The notes: a model not told the origin generated them from the sequence alone. DNA of 64,000 bases from Pseudomonas laurylsulfatiphila (GCF_002934665.1 NZ_NIRS01000001.1:310001-374000); one strand, 5' to 3'; positions 44,288 through 52,468 are shown, counted from the stretch's first letter. Made by a program: numbers and translations.

Positions 44288-44364
44288 AGCGACATCTCCC
44301 GATCATTGGCACAGCGTGAAAAACCATGTGTTTTCACTATCTGAAAAATGTCGGCTGGCGCCTA

Positions 44365-44404
44365 CTGTCAGAAATGACAGAGCGAAAGATCGTTCGGCGA
44401 TAAA
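44365..44404 (-). promoter_or_regulatory. Two-box control element, copy 1
   Basis: Box B CTGTCAGAAATGACAG (44365-44380) is a near-perfect palindrome 78 bp before the start codon. Box A, GCGATAAA in plus orientation (44397-44404), lies 16 bp further upstream. The same pair precedes both paralogues. Confidence 0.7.
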
Positions 44405-44473
44405 CAGCAAGCCTTTGATATCAACTTTGATTAAAACAACATCAATGACTCGGGTTTCGTTGAATGTGGAATG

Positions 44474-44508
44474 AAAAGGCAGCCCGTGGAGCCGATAGGG
44501 CTGCCTTT
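44474..44508 (-). terminator. Terminator of the middle Ig-repeat gene
   Basis: AAAGGCAGCCC and GGGCTGCCTTT pair around a 12-nt loop. The minus-strand read-through is TTTTCATTCC. It lies just past the stop at 44516. Confidence 0.82.
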
Positions 44509-44515
44509 CTGTTGC

Positions 44516-45523
44516 TTAGCTCTCGCCTCCAGTAATCCTCACCAGCAGGTCGAGCGGTGTTGCCCCCACAGGAAGCGCTGCTACCGCTTTGATTACACGA
44601 TCGCCAGGATTACTGAAGCGCATGGCGGCCGAAAGGGCTATCCCGCTGGCGTCAGTTTTAGTCTGGTATGGCTCGTGTTCAGGGGCTGTAAACGTCACAT
44701 CCACACCCACTGCAGGAGAGCCATCTGAATTCATGAGCCTCACCCTGAAAACAAGCCAAAGGTTACGCGGCAACACGACTTGTCCAGGAGGCAACGGCAA
44801 GTCGAAATTGAGCAGATTAAGGAATCGGAAAATCTCTCGACTCAACCGATTCGCCGGCGTTGAAAGTGACGCCCCTTCACCTTCGCTATACAACTTCAAC
44901 TTGAAGATTCCGGATTGCAGCTGTTTGCCGGTTAACGTCCATTCATGCTTCGTGGATAGTTCCCGAAGCTCTGGCACACAAGTGAAGTCACTGGGTACAA
45001 CCCCTGATAGAGGCCCCACATCAATCGCCAACGGTGCACCCGCCAGCAAATCTCCATTCTTGTACTCCAGCGTCAGTAGGTTGGGCTGCCCGGCAATGAA
45101 GTTTGCCCCGCGCGACGGCATCGCCTCGCCATTGAGCAAAACCGTTACCTCATCCGCCAGATTGCTCGAAATCACCGCACTTTGATGTACCCACGGCACC
45201 ACCACTTCCCGACTGTAAAACACCAGGGTGATACGGCCGCTCTTGCCTGCGTCCGGCGTAATCGTCCATTCGAACTTGCCAAGGACGGGAGGCACCCAAT
45301 CGCCAACTTTCGGCGATGTAACGAGGTTCAAATCGCCACCATTCACCAACCCCAGGTTCAGAGCCCTGGCGATCGCGGGTGGGGCTTCCACTGTCACGAC
45401 GTTCTCCTGCCCGAGGAGCAAAACGAGTTTCGCTCCCCATTCCACTTTCTTGCCGTTGATCAACAACGTGGCTTGTTTCCAAGGGCTTGTTGCAGCGGCT
45501 GCAGCTTTTAGTTCGGTGATCAT
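44516..45523 (-). CDS. Uncharacterised 335-residue Ig-like repeat protein
   Basis: The protein has two of the approximately 110-residue units of the large neighbour (SPWKQATLLINGKKVEWGAK at 13; LADEVTVLLNGEAMPSRG at about 122) followed by the same type of Ig-like end domain (from about 225, GSPAVGVDVTFTAPEHEPY). No signal peptide, membrane helix or catalytic motif is visible. I use the ATG at 45523, not 45553, because AGAAGGAACGCC before it aligns with the ribosome site of the paralogue and both proteins then have 335 residues. It lies between its own promoter element and terminator. Confidence 0.78.
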   Translation of the reverse strand: MITELKAAAAATSPWKQATLLINGKKVEWGAKLVLLLGQENVVTVEAPPAIARALNLGLVNGGDLNLVTSPKVGDWVPPVLGKFEWTITPDAGKSGRITLVFYSREVVVPWVHQSAVISSNLADEVTVLLNGEAMPSRGANFIAGQPNLLTLEYKNGDLLAGAPLAIDVGPLSGVVPSDFTCVPELRELSTKHEWTLTGKQLQSGIFKLKLYSEGEGASLSTPANRLSREIFRFLNLLNFDLPLPPGQVVLPRNLWLVFRVRLMNSDGSPAVGVDVTFTAPEHEPYQTKTDASGIALSAAMRFSNPGDRVIKAVAALPVGATPLDLLVRITGGES

Positions 45524-45598
45524 GACGAGGCGTTCCTTCTCAGTAATAGACATAAAAAACAGTCCGTTAACTATCAGGACAAATCGACAAGTTGAAAA

Positions 45599-45639
45599 CC
45601 GTCATAAATGATAGATTATCTAGAGTAAAACGCGATAAA
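45599..45639 (-). promoter_or_regulatory. Two-box control element, copy 2
   Basis: Box B CCGTCATAAATGATAG (45599-45614) lies 76 bp before the start codon. Box A GCGATAAA (45632-45639) lies 17 bp upstream of it. This copy has two changes in the palindrome. Confidence 0.68.
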
Positions 45640-45671
45640 AGCTCTAGATTTGCGTTTCAACGCCATGTACA

Positions 45672-45711
45672 GAATGAAGAAAGGCAGTCGATTGACTGCC
45701 TTTCTTCATTC
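45672..45711. terminator. Strong hairpin after the third Ig-repeat gene
   Basis: GAATGAAGAAAGGCAGTC and GACTGCCTTTCTTCATTC form a perfect 18-bp stem with a 4-nt loop, symmetric enough to end transcription in both directions. Confidence 0.85.
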
Positions 45712-45772
45712 CGGTGATAAAAATTCACTCCATTTAACTTATCGGGTGAGACGATTATTCTTTGATCCGTTT

Positions 45773-46780
45773 TTAACTCAGTGGTTGAACATCCAAAAGC
45801 AACTTCGTCACATACTCCCGGCCATCGCTTGTCATTACCGCAGAACATTCTCGTTTGCCCGCTGTCCAGAAAGAAAATGCATGAAGCGCGAGCCCTTTAG
45901 AATCGGTAGTTTTCGTTATAGGGTCGAAGCCCTGGGTATTGAATGTCACAGGGGCACCCTCTACCGGAGAATTATCAAGCCCTCTTACCCGAACAACCAT
46001 GATGTAGATGCCTATGACTACGCCCACCTCAGCCGGAGGTTGAGGTAGCTCTGCATAATCTTCCCCCATCCACGCCAGGTACCTTAGCTTGTAAGTAGAC
46101 ACCAATCGATTAGTCGGCGTCAGCAGTGACGTCTGTTCTCCTTCATTGAAAATTTTCAGCCTGAATGTTCCCTCCTTCTCAGCACCGGTGATAGCCCACT
46201 CGTGCACCCTGGAAAACTCTTGAAGAGGTGGTTCACTAACAAGATCCTTATGTTCAAGCCCTCGGCCAGGAGCCCAATCGAGAGCCAGGGGAATACCGTC
46301 CAAAAGATTCCCTTTCTTGTCAACCAAAGTGATTTTTTTTGTTTCGCCGCCGATAAGATTCACACCGTCTGCCGGTATTTGAATACCGCCGAGATAAACT
46401 GTGGCCTCATCGGCGAGATTGCTCGAAATCACCGCACTTTGATGTGCCCACGGCACCGCCACTTCCCGACTGAAAAACACCAGGGTTATACGACCGCTCT
46501 TGAGCGCGGCCGGCGTAATCGTCCATTTGAACGTGCCTGAGTCGGGAAGCACCCAATCGCCAACTTTCGGCGATGTAACGATGGTCAAATCGCCACCATT
46601 CACCAACCCCAGGTTGAGCTTTCTGGCGATCGCGAGTGGGGCCTCCACCGTCACAACGTTATCCTGCCCACGTCGCAAAACGACTTTCGCTCCCCTGTCC
46701 ACTTTGGTGCCGTTGATCAACAATGTGGCTTGATCCCACGAGCTTCGTGCAACGGTTGCAGCTTTCAGTTTGGCGGTCAT
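45773..46780 (-). CDS. Uncharacterised 335-residue Ig-like repeat protein, paralogue
   Basis: It is the closest paralogue of the gene at 44516, with long identical blocks such as LNLGLVNGGDL, VTSPKVGDWV, KSGRITLVF and HQSAVISSNLADE. The organisation is the same: two repeat units and an Ig-like end domain (from about 225, NSPVEGAPVTFNTQGFDP). The second unit and the end domain are more diverged than the first, as if the first is under stronger constraint. No export signal is seen. The ATG at 46780 has AAAAGGAAA upstream. Function unknown. Confidence 0.78.
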   Translation of the reverse strand: MTAKLKAATVARSSWDQATLLINGTKVDRGAKVVLRRGQDNVVTVEAPLAIARKLNLGLVNGGDLTIVTSPKVGDWVLPDSGTFKWTITPAALKSGRITLVFFSREVAVPWAHQSAVISSNLADEATVYLGGIQIPADGVNLIGGETKKITLVDKKGNLLDGIPLALDWAPGRGLEHKDLVSEPPLQEFSRVHEWAITGAEKEGTFRLKIFNEGEQTSLLTPTNRLVSTYKLRYLAWMGEDYAELPQPPAEVGVVIGIYIMVVRVRGLDNSPVEGAPVTFNTQGFDPITKTTDSKGLALHAFSFWTAGKRECSAVMTSDGREYVTKLLLDVQPLS

Positions 46781-46853
46781 GACGACGTTTCCTTTTCAGC
46801 GAAGGACCTAAAAACGGTCCTTTAACTATCAGGAAAAATCGACACACTGGGAA

Positions 46854-46894
46854 CTGTCATAAATGACAGATCAAGTAGAACAAATTGCGATAAA
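46854..46894 (-). promoter_or_regulatory. Two-box control element, copy 3
   Basis: Box B CTGTCATAAATGACAG (46854-46869), a near-perfect palindrome, lies 74 bp before the start codon. Box A GCGATAAA (46887-46894) lies 17 bp upstream. An adjacent ACTATCAGGAAAAATCG segment is also shared with copy 2. Confidence 0.72.
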
Positions 46895-46908
46895 AAACCG
46901 CTGATGAC

Positions 46909-47109
46909 TTACAAATCATTCAAGTTTTTTGAGATGACACCGATCAGTAAGTCCCGGACCACCCCGTCGCCCAAGGCGACGATGAAGGCAATCACCATCC
47001 CCCCGAGCAGGTCGAGGTTGCTGCGCATCGCCCTGATCGCGCCTTCAATGGCGAATTCTGCCGTACCGGCAAGGTCGGCGATCAGTACGGTGCACTCGGC
47101 ACGGGGGCT
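46909..47109 (-). pseudogene. Fragment of a TRIC (trimeric intracellular cation channel) family gene
   Basis: The minus-strand frame translates to VLIADLAGTAEFAIEG, AIRAMRSNLDLLGG, MVIAFIVALGDGVV and RDLLIGVI. This is the first glycine-rich repeat of the bacterial TRIC/YadS family, where GGG-x-x-RD is normal and here reads GDGVVRD. The frame has a stop just before it, no start codon, and ends (SKNLNDL, stop) where the family would continue for another 130 or more residues. The remainder is not found elsewhere in the window. It is a remnant, cut at the edge of the Ig-repeat island. Confidence 0.72.
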
Positions 47110-47131
47110 TCAACGAAAGCAGCGCCCGGGT

Positions 47132-47353
47132 TTACTGAGTAACGCAGCGAGTCGTGGTGGTGACTCGGGTCACCTCGCCGTTTTCAGCACGCACATCGCC
47201 CAGTACATCGGTTTTATCCATGGCCTGGCAGGTGCGTACAGGAGGGGGTGGTGTGACCGCTGGAGGGGGTGGCGGGCTGGAACAGCCGCCGAGAATCGCT
47301 ACGCACAATGCCAGCGACAAAGGTGAGATAACGCGTTTCCCAAGAGTTTTCAT
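47132..47353 (-). CDS. Small proline-rich lipoprotein
   Basis: The 73-residue protein has a lipoprotein signal (PLSLALCVAILGGC, lipobox LGGC with Cys at 24), then a run of prolines (SPPPPPAVTPPPP) and a short tail with two Cys (RTCQAMDK and TTRCVTQ) that could form a disulfide. The ATG at 47353 is chosen because it gives a proper signal sequence. Function unknown. Confidence 0.72.
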   Translation of the reverse strand: MKTLGKRVISPLSLALCVAILGGCSSPPPPPAVTPPPPVRTCQAMDKTDVLGDVRAENGEVTRVTTTTRCVTQ

Positions 47354-47495
47354 AGGTTGACCCGCGATAAGTGATCGACACATTTTTGTGACAACAAAAC
47401 CGGCGCGTAAAGTCCATACACCTGTCACAAAAATAAATATCAGCGAATCACTTATAGCCCAGCCAGTGGCCAACGCCAGTAAAAGCTGGCAGTTC

Positions 47496-47747
47496 TTACA
47501 TCACCGGGTCAGGGCGTTGCAGGGAATTGCACTGCAGTTCATAGCGCAATTCTTCGATCAGCGAGGCGACCGACTCTGCTGTTTGCAGCGTACTCATGTT
47601 CAGGCCACTGACCACCAGGTCCACCTGGCCCGACACCGGGTGATACAGCTTCACGGTCAGCCAGTGTTCGCCAGTGATACTGCATTCACAGGCCAAGGGT
47701 GAAAAACTGCCTTCGATCAGCAGCCTCAACTGCGCCAGCGTAATCAT
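47496..47747 (-). CDS. DUF1652-family small protein
   Basis: The 83-residue protein matches the DUF1652 family found in Pseudomonas, with features LRLLIEGSFSPLACECS, LTVKLYHPVSGQVDLVVSGL and a C-terminal helix LIEELRYELQ. There is no signal peptide. Function is not known. The 180 bp between it and the LuxR-type gene downstream contain only short palindromes (for example GTGCAATTGCAC at 47914-47925) and no gene. Confidence 0.75.
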   Translation of the reverse strand: MITLAQLRLLIEGSFSPLACECSITGEHWLTVKLYHPVSGQVDLVVSGLNMSTLQTAESVASLIEELRYELQCNSLQRPDPVM

Positions 47748-47926
47748 TGTGACGGGCCCTGGCGGCTTGATGCAGGGTGTAACGGGCTCATGGGGGCTAT
47801 TCCTGTAGACGGTTTACGCAGGGAGGGCGCAGGTGACTTCAAGTCGCCTGCTGCATCACCAGCCTAAGAGCCACCACAGCGGCTCGACACATGAATTTGC
47901 ACCCTGCGCCTTAGTGCAATTGCACC

Positions 47927-49423
47927 TTAGCGCTGCCCTTTGGGCCGCCACGCGCTGGAGAACAGTCCCCGCTCCCGTGCCCAGACAATCGCCTCGCTGC
48001 GACTGTGTATAGCGAGCTTGGAATACACCGCAGCCACATGGTTGCGCACCGTGTTCGGCGCCAGTTTCAGGCGCGCGGCGATTTCCTTGTCGGCCAGGCC
48101 TTCGCAAATCAGGCCCAGCACATCGCGCTCACGGGCGGTCAGCTCGGTGAGGGACACGCTGGGCAACTTCGGCGAATTCACGCTTTTTACGTTGGCCAGT
48201 TTTTCGATCAGCGTGCGGCTGAACCAGGAGGCGTCCTTCATCACTTCCTCGATGGCCGCCACCAGCTCCAGCTCGGTGCGCTTGCGCTCGGTGATGTCCA
48301 TCAACACCAGCAGATAACAGGGTGTGTCCTGAATGTTCACGGTGTCCGCCGACACTGTGCAATCGATCAGCCCGGCGTCTTTTCTACGCACACGCACATC
48401 GATGCGGTCCAGGCTGCCGGTTTTCTCCAGGGCGGCGAACAGCTGGATGCGTGCGTGCCGGTCCTCGAAGAAGTCGATCTGCGCAATGCTGATCCCACGC
48501 ACCTCTTCACCGGAATAACCCAGGGTATCCAGGAACGCTTCGTTGACATCCAGCACCAACTGATCCGCCGCACCGCACACCAGTATCGGCACCGGCGACA
48601 GGCGAAAGGCCTTGGCGAAACGTTCTTCGCTTTGGCGCAGGGCGATTTCAGCCTTGTGCCGGGGCTCCATGTCGACAAAGGAAAACAGCATGCAGGCTTC
48701 GTCGTTGAGCTCCAGCGGCTGGCCGGCCACGATCACTTGCTTGCTGCCACCGTCGGCCAGGCGCAACTCGGCCTGCATTTGGGGAATGGTCGCCCCTTCG
48801 CACAGACGCTGCCTGGCCAGTTCTTTGTGCTCGGCCTGTTCCAGTACGTCCAGCTCATAGGTCGAAGTGCTGATCACCTGGTCACGGGAGTAACCGGTCA
48901 TTTCGAGGAACCCCGGGTTGACCTTGATGTAGCGCAAATCACTGAGCCGACAAATCACCGCCGGTGCCGGATTGGCCGTGAAGGTTTTTTCAAAACGCTG
49001 CTCGGCGCTGGCCCACTCGGTGACATCGTCCATGATCAACACCAGTGATTCCGGGTCGCCACGGCTGTCGGCCAATACCAGGCTACGCACGCGATGGACC
49101 CAGGTACGCGCTTCGTCATCCGCCGGCGTCACTTCCACCAGCACATCGCTGAACGTCTCGCCGCGCGCGACCCGGCTGATCGGGTAGCTGTCGACGGCCA
49201 CCCCATGCTTGTTGCGATAGCGCAAGGCGAAGCGTTTGGCATACGCCTTGGCGTTGGCACCCAGGTCGCTGACTTGCGCAACACCGTGCATGGCCAGCGC
49301 CGCCTCGTTGGCCCACAGGATGCTCTGGTCGGGGTCGAGCAGAATCACCCCGTCGGACAGACCGGCGATGATCTGCTGCAACTGGCGGCGATTGGTTTCA
49401 GTGCTCAGGACGTCCTGGCTCAT
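47927..49423 (-). CDS. PAS-domain LuxR-type transcriptional regulator
   Basis: The 498-residue cytoplasmic protein has three PAS domains (about 15-135, 145-265 and 285-400, the last ending in VLMDITERKRTE, a PAC motif) and a C-terminal LuxR/FixJ helix-turn-helix (about 425-490, LTARERDVLGLICEGLADKEIAARLKLAPNTVRNHVAAVYSKL). There is no receiver or kinase domain, so it should respond to a ligand or redox state through PAS. No heme or flavin ligand can be assigned. GGAG precedes ATG 49423. Confidence 0.87.
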   Translation of the reverse strand: MSQDVLSTETNRRQLQQIIAGLSDGVILLDPDQSILWANEAALAMHGVAQVSDLGANAKAYAKRFALRYRNKHGVAVDSYPISRVARGETFSDVLVEVTPADDEARTWVHRVRSLVLADSRGDPESLVLIMDDVTEWASAEQRFEKTFTANPAPAVICRLSDLRYIKVNPGFLEMTGYSRDQVISTSTYELDVLEQAEHKELARQRLCEGATIPQMQAELRLADGGSKQVIVAGQPLELNDEACMLFSFVDMEPRHKAEIALRQSEERFAKAFRLSPVPILVCGAADQLVLDVNEAFLDTLGYSGEEVRGISIAQIDFFEDRHARIQLFAALEKTGSLDRIDVRVRRKDAGLIDCTVSADTVNIQDTPCYLLVLMDITERKRTELELVAAIEEVMKDASWFSRTLIEKLANVKSVNSPKLPSVSLTELTARERDVLGLICEGLADKEIAARLKLAPNTVRNHVAAVYSKLAIHSRSEAIVWARERGLFSSAWRPKGQR

Positions 49424-49492
49424 TGCATCTCCACAAGAATGGCGACCCCGTGAGAATACGACCGCCCAGGCGTGCAATAGTGCAAAGAAACC

Positions 49493-49520
49493 CTGTGGGA
49501 GCAGGCTCGCTCCCACAGGG
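49493..49520. repeat. Short REP-like hairpin
   Basis: CCTGTGGGAGC and GCTCCCACAGG pair closely around a short loop. It follows the ECF41 stop on the minus strand and may end that transcript. Confidence 0.65.
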
Positions 49521-49550
49521 ATCTTTCATCATTTTCAGGAGGCCGTTTGA

Positions 49551-50444
49551 CTAGTACAGATTCAGCGATGCCTCCAGTCCTGCCAACTTCTCCGGGTTTC
49601 GCATGATGAAGATCCGGCTCACCCGCCCCGCTTCATCAAAGCCAAAGGTCATCGACGCGGTGATGACGCCGTCGGCCTTGATGAGCACACCTTGGGCACC
49701 GTTGATCTCAATGGGCAGCCATTGGCACGCCTGCCAATAGGTGTGCAGCGACTGACCAATGAAATCCAGTACGCGAGCGATACCCGACAGGGTTTCGCGG
49801 ATGGCCGGGACCTTGCCGCCGCTGTCGGCGCAGAGTTCAACGTCCTCGGTCAGCATGGCGCTCAGGGAAACAGTCGAGCCGCTGGCGATAGCGCTGTGAA
49901 ACGCGCTCAGCAATTGGCTTTGACGCATGGGTAGCGGCTGGTAACGGGCGTGTCCGCTGCCAAGACTCGCCTTGGCCCGGGACACCAGTTTGCGGCAAGC
50001 GGGCTCCTGTACGCCGACTGCATCGGCGACCTGCGGGTAATCCATGTCGAAGATTTCGTGAAGCAGGTACGCGGCACGCTCTTTGGGTGACAGGCGCTCA
50101 AGCAACAACATGAAGGCGGTGGACAATGACGAAGCCAGTTCAAGCCGGTGCTCGGGTGAGTCCTGATGGGTGGTGTGAATCGGCTCCGGCAACCAGGTGC
50201 CGATGTAGTCGACCCGGGAGGCGTGGGCCGAGCGCAGCACATCGATGCAGTGCCGGGTGCAGGCCGTGGTCAGCCAGGCGGCCGGCGTGGCGATGGAGGC
50301 CCGATCGGCCTCCAGCCATTTGATGAACAGTTCTTGCACCGCATCCTCGGCTTCGGCGCGCGAGCCGAGGATGCGGTAGGCCAGACCGAGCAAAAAGGGC
50401 CGACGCTGCTCGAACACAGTGGCGGCGTTTTCAGCGGAGCTCAT
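49551..50444 (-). CDS. ECF41-type RNA polymerase sigma factor
   Basis: The 297-residue protein has ECF regions 2 and 4 (about 10-75, RRPFLLGLAYRILGSRAEAEDAVQELFIKW; about 110-165, LSPKERAAYLLHEIFDMDYPQVADAVG) and a C-terminal SnoaL-like extension (about 185-297). The extension acts as a built-in regulator in ECF41 proteins. The DGGGK motif of that extension is present as DSGGKV. ECF41 members have no anti-sigma and are encoded beside a COE protein (carboxymuconolactone decarboxylase, oxidoreductase or epimerase), as here. The start at 50444 is 4 bp after the partner's stop. Confidence 0.92.
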   Translation of the reverse strand: MSSAENAATVFEQRRPFLLGLAYRILGSRAEAEDAVQELFIKWLEADRASIATPAAWLTTACTRHCIDVLRSAHASRVDYIGTWLPEPIHTTHQDSPEHRLELASSLSTAFMLLLERLSPKERAAYLLHEIFDMDYPQVADAVGVQEPACRKLVSRAKASLGSGHARYQPLPMRQSQLLSAFHSAIASGSTVSLSAMLTEDVELCADSGGKVPAIRETLSGIARVLDFIGQSLHTYWQACQWLPIEINGAQGVLIKADGVITASMTFGFDEAGRVSRIFIMRNPEKLAGLEASLNLY

Positions 50445-50447
50445 CAA

Positions 50448-50882
50448 TCAGTGCCTCGACACCTGCAAGCGGTTCCACAGGTTGATCATGCCGATCTCGG
50501 CCGTCAAGGCGCCGATCTGTTCGTCGCTGAAATGCGCTCTGAGCGCACCGCGCAAACTGGCGTAATCGGTTTTTTCATCCAGTACCGTCAAGGCTTCGGT
50601 CCACGCCAGCGCGGCGCGCTCCGAAGGGCTGAAATCGCTGACATGACGCCAGACGATCAGGCGATCCAGACGCTCGTTGGTCTCGTTGGCCTCCCGGGCC
50701 TCGCGGGTGTGCATCTTCACGCAAAAACCGCATTGGTTGATCTGCGAGGCGCGCAGGTGGACCAAATGCTTGAGGGTGGGATTGAGATCATGATTGTCGA
50801 GGGCGACATGAACCTCGGTCAGGCTTTCGAAAACCTGCGGGATCGATTGCAGCAGATTGACCGGTTGGGTGTTGGACGGCAT
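50448..50882 (-). CDS. Carboxymuconolactone decarboxylase / AhpD-like protein, ECF41 partner
   Basis: The 144-residue protein has the AhpD-type redox motif NQCGFCVKMHTREARE near 49-64 (CxxC followed by His), suggesting a peroxidase or disulfide role rather than muconolactone decarboxylation. GGAG precedes the ATG. It is transcribed from an ECF41 promoter together with the sigma gene, the known arrangement of this group. Its physiological substrate is not known. Confidence 0.9.
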   Translation of the reverse strand: MPSNTQPVNLLQSIPQVFESLTEVHVALDNHDLNPTLKHLVHLRASQINQCGFCVKMHTREAREANETNERLDRLIVWRHVSDFSPSERAALAWTEALTVLDEKTDYASLRGALRAHFSDEQIGALTAEIGMINLWNRLQVSRH

Positions 50883-50917
50883 CGTATTGCTCCACTGATT
50901 GAGGGATTCAACAGGAT

Positions 50918-50944
50918 GACGATTGAGCATTTTGCTTTGTGACA
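50918..50944 (-). promoter_or_regulatory. ECF41-dependent promoter
   Basis: On the minus strand TGTCACA (50944-50938) and CGTC (50921-50918) are 16 bp apart, which is exactly the published ECF41 consensus as I recall it. It lies about 36 bp before the decarboxylase start and implies autoregulation. Confidence 0.85.
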
Positions 50945-50954
50945 GGTAAAAGCA

Positions 50955-51026
50955 AAGATCGCAGCCTGCGGCAGCTCCTACATGAGAACGAGTTCCCCTG
51001 TAGGAGCTGCCGCAGGCTGCGATCTT
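50955..51026. repeat. REP-like inverted repeat
   Basis: The arms (50955-50982 and 50999-51026) begin AAGATCGCAGCCTGCGGC. It separates the amidohydrolase 3' end from the ECF41 promoter and probably terminates nothing but read-through. Confidence 0.78.
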
Positions 51027-51033
51027 TTGATCT

Positions 51034-52317
51034 TCAAGCCGCCAGTTTCCCCTTCGCGATAGCCTCAGAAGCCGCCAGCATCGCCCGCAACAACACCGCA
51101 CACCCGGCCGCCAGATCTTCCGGCGCAGCGTTTTCGATTTCGTTGTGGCTGATACCGCCCTCGCACGGCACAAAGATCATCCCGGCCGGACCAAGCTCAG
51201 CGAGAAAGATCGCGTCGTGCCCTGCTCCGCTGACGATGTCCATGTGCGACAGGCCCAGGCCCTGGGCAGCACCGCGCACAGCCTCGACACAGCCCTTGTC
51301 GAAGTACAGCGGCGGGAAGTCCGCGGTTGGGGTGAGTTCGTAGGTCAGGCCATGTTCATCGCAGGTGGTTTCGATGACTTCGCGCACTTCGGCGATCATC
51401 GAGTCCAGGCGTTCCGGTTCCAGGTGGCGGAAGTCCAGGGTCATGCGCACTTCGCCGGGAATGACGTTGCGCGAGCCGGGATAGGCTTGCAGACAACCGA
51501 CGGTGCCACAGGCATGGGGTTGATGGCTGAGGGCGGCGCGGTTGAGCGCACCGACGATCACCGCGGCGCCGACCAGGGCGTCCTTGCGCAGGTGCATCGG
51601 GGTCGGGCCGGCGTGGGCTTCGACGCCACGCAGTTTCAGGTCGAACCATTTCTGCCCGAGAGCGCCCATGACCACGCCTATGGTCTTGCGTTCGTCTTCC
51701 AGGATCGGGCCTTGCTCGATATGGGCTTCGAAATAGGCCCCGACTTTATGGCCGCTGACTTTACGCGGGCCGGCGTAGCCAATGGCATTCAGCGCCTCAC
51801 CCACGGTCACGCCATCGGCATCGACCTTGGCCAGGGTTTCTTCGAGGGTGAATTTTTCCGCGAACACACCGGAACCCATCATGCACGGGGCAAAGCGCGA
51901 GCCTTCTTCGTTGGTCCAGACCACCACCTCCAGCGGTGCTTCGGTTTCGATGTTCAGGTCATTGAGGGTGCGCAGCACCTCGACGCCCGCCAATACACCG
52001 AAGCAGCCATCGAACTTGCCGCCGGTGGGCTGGGTGTCGATGTGGCTGCCGGTCATCACCGGTGGCAGGTCGGGATTGCGCCCGGGGCGTCGGGCGAAGA
52101 TGTTGCCCACAGCGTCGATGCTGACGGTGCAGCCGGCATCGATACACCATTTGACGAAGATGTCCCGAGCCTGGCGATCGAGATCGGTCAGGGCCAGGCG
52201 ACACACCCCACCCTTGACCGTGGCGCCAAGTTTGGCCAGTTCCATGAGCGACTGCCACAGGCGGTCGCGGTTGATGTGTTGATGGCTGGACTGCAGAACG
52301 TCGACGGCCGCGTTCAT
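51034..52317 (-). CDS. Zn-dependent hydrolase of the N-carbamoyl-amino-acid / beta-ureidopropionase family
   Basis: The 427-residue M20-type amidohydrolase has metal ligands in TGSHIDTQPTGGKFDG near 89-104 and WTNEEGSRFAPCMMGSG near 133, with substrate contacts at EAHIEQGPIL near 198 and GAGHDAIFLAELGP near 375. It hydrolyses N-carbamoyl amino acids. Beside hydantoinase and dihydropyrimidine dehydrogenase genes it most likely cleaves N-carbamoyl-beta-alanine, the third step of reductive pyrimidine breakdown. GAGGAG precedes the ATG. Confidence 0.88.
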   Translation of the reverse strand: MNAAVDVLQSSHQHINRDRLWQSLMELAKLGATVKGGVCRLALTDLDRQARDIFVKWCIDAGCTVSIDAVGNIFARRPGRNPDLPPVMTGSHIDTQPTGGKFDGCFGVLAGVEVLRTLNDLNIETEAPLEVVVWTNEEGSRFAPCMMGSGVFAEKFTLEETLAKVDADGVTVGEALNAIGYAGPRKVSGHKVGAYFEAHIEQGPILEDERKTIGVVMGALGQKWFDLKLRGVEAHAGPTPMHLRKDALVGAAVIVGALNRAALSHQPHACGTVGCLQAYPGSRNVIPGEVRMTLDFRHLEPERLDSMIAEVREVIETTCDEHGLTYELTPTADFPPLYFDKGCVEAVRGAAQGLGLSHMDIVSGAGHDAIFLAELGPAGMIFVPCEGGISHNEIENAAPEDLAAGCAVLLRAMLAASEAIAKGKLAA

Positions 52318-52381
52318 GATGATCTCCTCTGGCTGTTCTTATGGATTCCTTCAGGTGTTTCTTCGGTGGACTCAAAGCCCT

Positions 52382-52458
52382 CATCGCGAGCAAGCTCGCT
52401 CCCACATTGGATCTCCAGTGTTTACAGATCCCCTGTGGGAGCGAGCTTGCTCGCGATG
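52382..52458. repeat. REP-like inverted repeat, GCGAGCTTGCTCGCG family
   Basis: CATCGCGAGCAAGCTCGC (from 52382) and its complement ending at 52458 enclose 27 nt. It lies between the permease and hydrolase genes of the same operon direction. Confidence 0.78.
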
Positions 52459-52468
52459 GGGCCAGTGC

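Noticed and set aside
46904..47326. Plus-strand open frame across the lipoprotein and TRIC remnant
   Set aside because: It has no homology or ribosome site. The minus strand carries a recognisable channel fragment and a lipoprotein signal instead.
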